This document shows positions 62,001-64,000 of a stretch of DNA of 64,000 nucleotides, piece after piece. The notes beneath the pieces were generated by a model. The model was not told where the DNA came from, did no database searches, and saw nothing but the letters and a program-made list of their open reading frames with translations. The translations under genes were made by a program, and so were the position numbers. Each line of letters begins with the position of its first letter. Within the stretch, counting starts at the first letter, position 1. Location: the NCBI RefSeq assembly GCF_000003815.2, contig NC_049981.1, forward strand, positions 4,252,437 to 4,316,436, in the 5' to 3' direction. The stretch is from Branchiostoma floridae (taxonomy: Eukaryota; Chordata; Leptocardii; Amphioxiformes; Branchiostomatidae).

Positions 62001-63179
62001 TTTCTGAAACATCAAACCTTAAATATCTAGATCTTATGCCCGTAGTTATCGAAATCATTGCCCGCTGATGGTTGGTCCTGAAACGGAAAATAACACAAAA
62101 GTAAACGATGATAGCTAACACTGGAAAGCATATGCACCTTAAAGAACCCCCACACGTGCGATGGTAAGGTGTGAGATGGAGCAAACCCTTCTGTCTGGAG
62201 TTGGTGATTCACTTCAAAATCACCCGAACGGGAGACCTGGCGCATCCCCGTCTTGAAATTAGCCAGCGAAAGGGTATATCACCCCGTAAGGGGCGGTATA
62301 ACCCCGCCGTGTGTAAGCATGTGCGAACATGTGTGTATGGCGGCTTTGAAGAGGTGACCTTTGACACCTGTTTCGCCTTAGCCTCCATTTGTCATTGTAT
62401 ATGGAGAATCCTAATAAATAAATAAATAGATAAATAAATCAGTTGAAGCCGTTAAAAGATTCAAAGACATTCATTTATGCTAGGTATATGTGTAATCGAG
62501 AGGATGGGAACAATCTTCTACCTCAGACATGTCCCTGTCTCCATCTAAAAGAGAGGAAAGAGTAAACCATTCGATTCTCATGACGTACGAACCCAAAACC
62601 ATGATCTCCTAACAATACACATTGCTAAAGTCATACATCTATGATTATGTAGATAAGGTTGTAAAAATTACATGCATGCACATAGAATAGCTATTGTGAT
62701 CAAGCTTTAAGTCAGTCCTCTGACGTTAACGGACATAATTTAAAGGCTAACCTAACAGAACATTATTATACCTCTAACATGCGTATTGGGCACCAATATC
62801 TACCCTTGTTTGCAGGGACTGTGGATTTTCATCTCCGACTCAGCCTATTGGTTGAAAGATAAGATTATTTGCTGGTTCTAAGACATATACGTATTCATGA
62901 TCAATACCAGACTATCTCTTCGAAGGGCGTTTGGGAGTTTATCTCCGACAAAGACTACTGGTTGAAAGAGAAGACTCATTTGCTAGTCCCAACACGTATA
63001 AGTATTCATGATCACTACCTGACTATCCCTTTGTCCACAGGGCGTGTGGGGGTTTATCTCAGGCGGGCTGACGTGGTTCGCCATCCCCTTCTCCATGGCC
63101 ACCACCGTGGGGCTGGCTTACGTGGCGCTCAGCACAGTCAACGGGGAGGCACTGCTGACTATAGAGGAGGTGGACAAAG
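46824..63179 (+). CDS. DUR3: DUR3-like urea/solute:sodium or proton symporter (5' seven exons, incomplete)
   Basis: Seven exons with matching phases encode 375 residues, about half of the usual 650-700 of the family; the rest lies beyond 64000. DUR3 proteins belong to the solute:sodium symporter (SSS) family and import urea (some also polyamines) across the plasma membrane, driven by protons or sodium. The signature region IVSQWTWAATLLQSCTVASK in exon 2, then GPFWYAAGASVQ and the long TM run of exons 3-7, match DUR3 closely. A hydrophobic N-terminus (ALVVLCLAFPSAS) precedes a Cys/Asn-containing extracellular segment with an NGT sequon, then the first LeuT-fold helix. The start ATG has A at -3. 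The family is widespread in fungi, plants and algae, and to my knowledge is kept in invertebrates but absent from vertebrates. Substrate and coupling ion here are inferred. Confidence 0.93.
47206..47570. mobile_element. Foldback element family C (GGTACCGGTAC ends)
   Basis: Starts GGGTACCGGTACCGGTAC and ends GGACCGGTACCCA; the arms include GGACCGGTCCGGA and GGACCTGAACCGGACCTGG. A related inverted copy is at 51893-52325. Confidence 0.75.
47571..49440. other. Intron 1 of DUR3, unannotated part
   Basis: No coding sequence or clear element. AT-rich with a few GC-richer patches near 47600-47900; probably decayed repeats. Confidence 0.45.
49450..50028. mobile_element. TIR element family B
   Basis: Left end CCACAGCAAGTAAACTTCAT…GGATAACATT and right end, inverted, GATGTCATCCATAAAATTTA…CTTGCTGTTG. 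Internal CTATCCAAC and GGTGCCAC blocks occur in reverse order in the copy at 52752. Confidence 0.8.
50591..51478. mobile_element. Long foldback element, mariner-like ends (888 bp)
   Basis: Ends ACGAGGGGTGATCAATAAGT and its inverse, bounded by TA on both sides. The arms stay nearly complementary for over 350 bases on each side. A second, inner palindrome (50990-51190) begins GTAATGATCACAATAATTTG. No intact transposase frame. Could fold into a giant hairpin. Confidence 0.88.
51893..52325. mobile_element. Foldback element family C, second copy
   Basis: Starts AGTGGGTACCGGTACAGAAA with CAGGTCCGGACCTGAACCTG and ends ATCGGTACCCACTC. Opposite orientation to the 47206 copy. Confidence 0.75.
52752..53258. 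mobile_element. TIR element family B, inverted copy
   Basis: Ends GCAACAGCAAGTAAATTGTA and ATGACATCCATAAAATTTAC. The interior is the reverse complement of the 49450 copy (e.g. GTTGGATAGTTATAAAAGTG, GAATGCCTTGTTAGTTGCG). Confidence 0.8.
54244..54278. other. Perfect 11-bp GC hairpin
   Basis: CGCCCCCCGTC, a loop of about 13 bases, then GACGGGGGGCG. Isolated in AT-rich intron. Confidence 0.7.
54405..54770 (+). mobile_element. tRNA-derived SINE (family S2)
   Basis: Head with GTGTGGCGGAACGTTAACGT (A-box-like) and B-box GGGTTCAAATCC, then a body including CAAATCCTTCTGTCTGCAGT. That body is shared with 55640-55810 and 62090-62440. Confidence 0.75.
55060..55310 (-). mobile_element. tRNA-derived SINE (family S1)
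   Basis: Body and end match the copy at 38755: CTTTACACGACCTTCCTCAC and TTGAGTGCTGTGCCACATTG on the minus strand. The tRNA head is decayed. Confidence 0.72.
55640..55815 (+). mobile_element. SINE fragment (family S2)
   Basis: Carries CTAATCCTTCTGTCTGGAGC, GCTTCACTA and GGCGAACCTCCGTCTCG, the S2 body without a good head. Confidence 0.6.
56226..56401 (+). CDS. DUR3: DUR3 exon 2: signature QWTWAATLLQS
   Basis: Phase 1 to 0. Encodes GFVAYIFNLVRKY, FDAGGQVSVGLTATTIVSQW and the family signature. Its last 69 bases and GTATGT donor seed the long tandem array that follows. Confidence 0.95.
56402..58125. repeat. Tandem array of about 12 partial copies of DUR3 exon 2 plus donor
   Basis: Units of about 120-190 bases, each with up to 69 bases of the exon 2 end, its donor and intron. 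Copies at about 56464, 56592 (internally deleted), 56699, 56891, 57066, 57210, 57357, 57494, 57631, 57771, 57911 and 58048. The first and third still encode the signature; later ones carry substitutions and indels. No copy has an acceptor in a phase that would fit exon 1. Confidence 0.93.
58472..58656. mobile_element. MITE with 8-bp target duplication (hAT-like)
   Basis: A 185-bp element with about 46-bp near-perfect terminal inverted repeats starting TAGTCTCTACCAGACTCCGG. It is bracketed by identical 8-mers GAAGCTCA at 58464-58471 and 58657-58664. An 8-bp duplication is typical of hAT-type insertion. Confidence 0.9.
58700..59110. other. Intron 2 of DUR3, nothing recognised
   Basis: Plain intron sequence up to the exon 3 acceptor. 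Confidence 0.5.
59112..59228 (+). CDS. DUR3: DUR3 exon 3: GPFWYAAGASVQ helix
   Basis: Thirty-nine codons, phase 0-0: FGISGPFWYAAGASVQ, a TM helix and VELKMKAPGAKTYLQ, the cytoplasmic loop conserved in DUR3 and other SSS transporters. Confidence 0.95.
59229..60043. other. Intron 3 of DUR3
   Basis: No element with readable ends. The patch 59630-59720 has a small palindrome (TAGCAACCGTTGCCA) but no assignable function. Confidence 0.5.
60044..60215 (+). CDS. DUR3: DUR3 exon 4
   Basis: Phase 0 to 1: VIKARFGAKAHIVYCVFALL then LVTTMLMLGGIASMTSLVNG and a further hydrophobic run. The KARFG loop and LGG helix are conserved in the family. Confidence 0.95.
60614..60711 (+). CDS. DUR3: DUR3 exon 5
   Basis: Phase 1 to 0: GTYTLIGGLGATFYVSYFNT and the following helix to LWK. 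The Y-T-x-x-G-G-L-x-A-T motif is typical of SSS transporters. Confidence 0.95.
60957..60983 (+). promoter_or_regulatory. CRE plus YY1-type motif in intron 5
   Basis: A perfect TGACGTCA (60957-60964) is followed within 8 bases by GCAAGATGGCGGC, a YY1-type core-promoter motif. Could mark an internal promoter or be carried by a repeat. Confidence 0.35.
61380..61530. repeat. AT/GA low-complexity tract
   Basis: TATATATA-rich then GAGAGA-rich sequence in intron 5. Confidence 0.85.
61551..61617. repeat. Decayed copy of the start of DUR3 exon 6
   Basis: TAGGCTTACTCTGATGACGG and on to ACAGTGTATGACAC matches the acceptor and first roughly 60 bases of exon 6, 132 bases upstream of the real junction. 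Confidence 0.88.
61684..61914 (+). CDS. DUR3: DUR3 exon 6
   Basis: Seventy-seven codons, phase 0-0: a hydrophilic loop (DDGSTQQNPLGDVGTVYDLL, an NSEQSYLTF segment), then the helix GLMFGVINIIGNFGAVFCDQ and SYWQSTVAARP, strongly DUR3-like. A decayed copy of its start lies just upstream (61551-61617). Confidence 0.95.
62090..62445 (+). mobile_element. SINE with AATAAAT tail (family S2)
   Basis: Shares GCAAACCCTTCTGTCTGGAG and CCCGAACGGGAGACCTGGCG with the other S2 copies. It ends GCCTCCATTTGTCATTGTAT followed by (AATA)n at about 62415-62440. Confidence 0.72.
62811..63080. repeat. Tandem copies across the acceptor of DUR3 exon 7
   Basis: Two decayed copies at 62811-62925 and 62926-63036 precede the real exon start (63041), each with the GGGnnTGTGGnnnTTnATCTC exon start. 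They share intron CATTTGCTnGTnCnAACACn, GTATTCATGATCA and CTGACTATC. Spacing about 112 and 120 bases. Confidence 0.88.
63041..63179 (+). CDS. DUR3: DUR3 exon 7
   Basis: Phase 0 to 1: GVWGFISGGLTWFAIPFSMA and TTVGLAYVALST. The W-F-A/S-I-P-F motif is conserved in DUR3. Preceded by two decayed copies of its own acceptor and start. Confidence 0.94.
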
Positions 63180-63529
63180 GTGGGAAAGTTTTTTTTTCAA
63201 GGATAGGTAGAAAATGTGATATAGATAGATAGATAGATATAACCTATCTTAAGTACTAAAAACCTTTGAAATGGAGATAAAGAAATGTCGAATAATTGGC
63301 ATTTGAAACACACATTTGGCACAGTCTCCGTCAAGCTGAAACATATATGCTCAAGAGCTCCTTCTGACTCACACTGTGGTATATATTTATGGTGTATTAT
63401 CACCATACTTAGTTCCTAGACAGGTAGTCGAATTATTGTCTAACAGATGATTTGGCCTGATGACATGTCATTGTCATGCTGATAATGATTTACTAAGTGT
63501 AGATGAATCAACATTTTACCTTTGAACAA

Positions 63530-63935
63530 CGTTCCAAGACTTGGTGGCCCTTGATGGTGATCATACTGCTGATGATCCTCATACTTTTCGGATGTAGAAA
63601 CACGTATCTACATCATTCCAGGTTTGGTGGCCCCAGTTGTGATTCACCGGCTGATGGGCCACACTGGTCACGTGATCATCCCGTTCATGATCCTCGTGGT
63701 TCAGCAGTGTAGAAACATTATAGGTCTCCACCTCGTTCCAGGGTTTGGTACACAGACCACGTAATTGTCCCACCGATGATCCTCATGAGTCACTAATGTT
63801 GAATTTGAACCATTTTCCATGTTCCCAGGTTTTTGGGCCACAGTTGTTGTCCACCGGCTGATGAGTCACATAGACGACGTGATTGTCTCACTGATGATCC
63901 TCATCATGAGTCAATAATGTTGAACTTGAATCATT
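63530..63935. repeat. Degenerate tandem repeat, about 105-125-bp unit
   Basis: Repeats of TTTGGTGGCCCCAGTTGTGA, CACCGGCTGATG, CACGTGATCAT and TGATCCTCAT. One unit reads as RLMGHTGHVIIPFMIL in one frame, loosely like the next DUR3 helix. No open exon. Confidence 0.75.
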
Positions 63936-63950
63936 TTTCATGTTCCCAAG

Positions 63951-64000
63951 TCTAACTCGGGACCTCTAGATTCCGAGTCGAAAGCTCTACCAGTTACGCC
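63951..64000 (-). mobile_element. tRNA-derived SINE head at the window edge
   Basis: Minus strand GGCGTAACTGGTAGAGC and the following TCTAGAGGTCCCGAG match the S1 head at 38950-39010. Cut by the end of the window. Confidence 0.65.

Overview
The window is eukaryotic, intron-rich, AT-rich DNA packed with short transposable elements, carrying two assembly gaps (2692-2791 and 23880-24625). The gene content suggests an invertebrate deuterostome, most likely a cephalochordate (amphioxus, Branchiostoma). That content is a huge secreted Sushi/EGF/TSP1 mosaic protein with phase-1 exons, a DUR3-type urea symporter (a family known from fungi, plants and invertebrates), tRNA-derived SINEs and many foldback elements. 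The species call is inference; no marker gene in the window proves it.

Layout. (1) 942-35448, minus strand: one very large extracellular mosaic gene, 33 coding exons reconstructed here, about 2,450 residues in the window and open at the 3' end (the array at 1-1024 runs off the left edge). From the N-terminus: a signal peptide, 12 tandem beta-sandwich-like modules of about 150 residues, 2 Sushi domains, 7 EGF-like domains, 1 thrombospondin type-1 domain, then an unrecognised Cys-containing region with an RKKR site. All exon phases join without conflict. (2) 35449-40361: a divergent 5' region with a 1-kb promoter-proximal duplication that includes candidate non-coding first exons, a long ATCC microsatellite and a CpG-rich block. 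(3) 40362-45010, plus: a three-exon gene for a 77-residue single-pass membrane protein that I do not recognise. (4) 46824 to beyond 64000, plus: the first seven coding exons (375 residues) of a DUR3-like urea/solute symporter, incomplete at the right edge.

The most interesting signal is not a gene. In both large genes, tandem repeats repeatedly span exon/intron junctions. Each unit copies part of one exon, its splice site and neighbouring intron, once to about a dozen times, with decay outward. I count eight clear cases and one possible one. The best are the roughly 12 copies of the 3' end of DUR3 exon 2 (56226-58120) and the 131-133-bp array carrying the last visible exon of the matrix gene (1-1024). 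The other leading observation is that the tandem modules of the matrix protein share a four-cysteine signature, C-x6-C followed by C-x11-C, that I cannot assign confidently to a named domain.

The remainder is introns and repeats: at least five families of foldback/MITE-like elements with readable inverted ends (one with a perfect 8-bp target duplication), tRNA-derived SINEs, two LINE remnants, satellites and microsatellites. No tRNA, rRNA or CRISPR features were seen. The two large genes have no obvious functional connection; they are neighbours.
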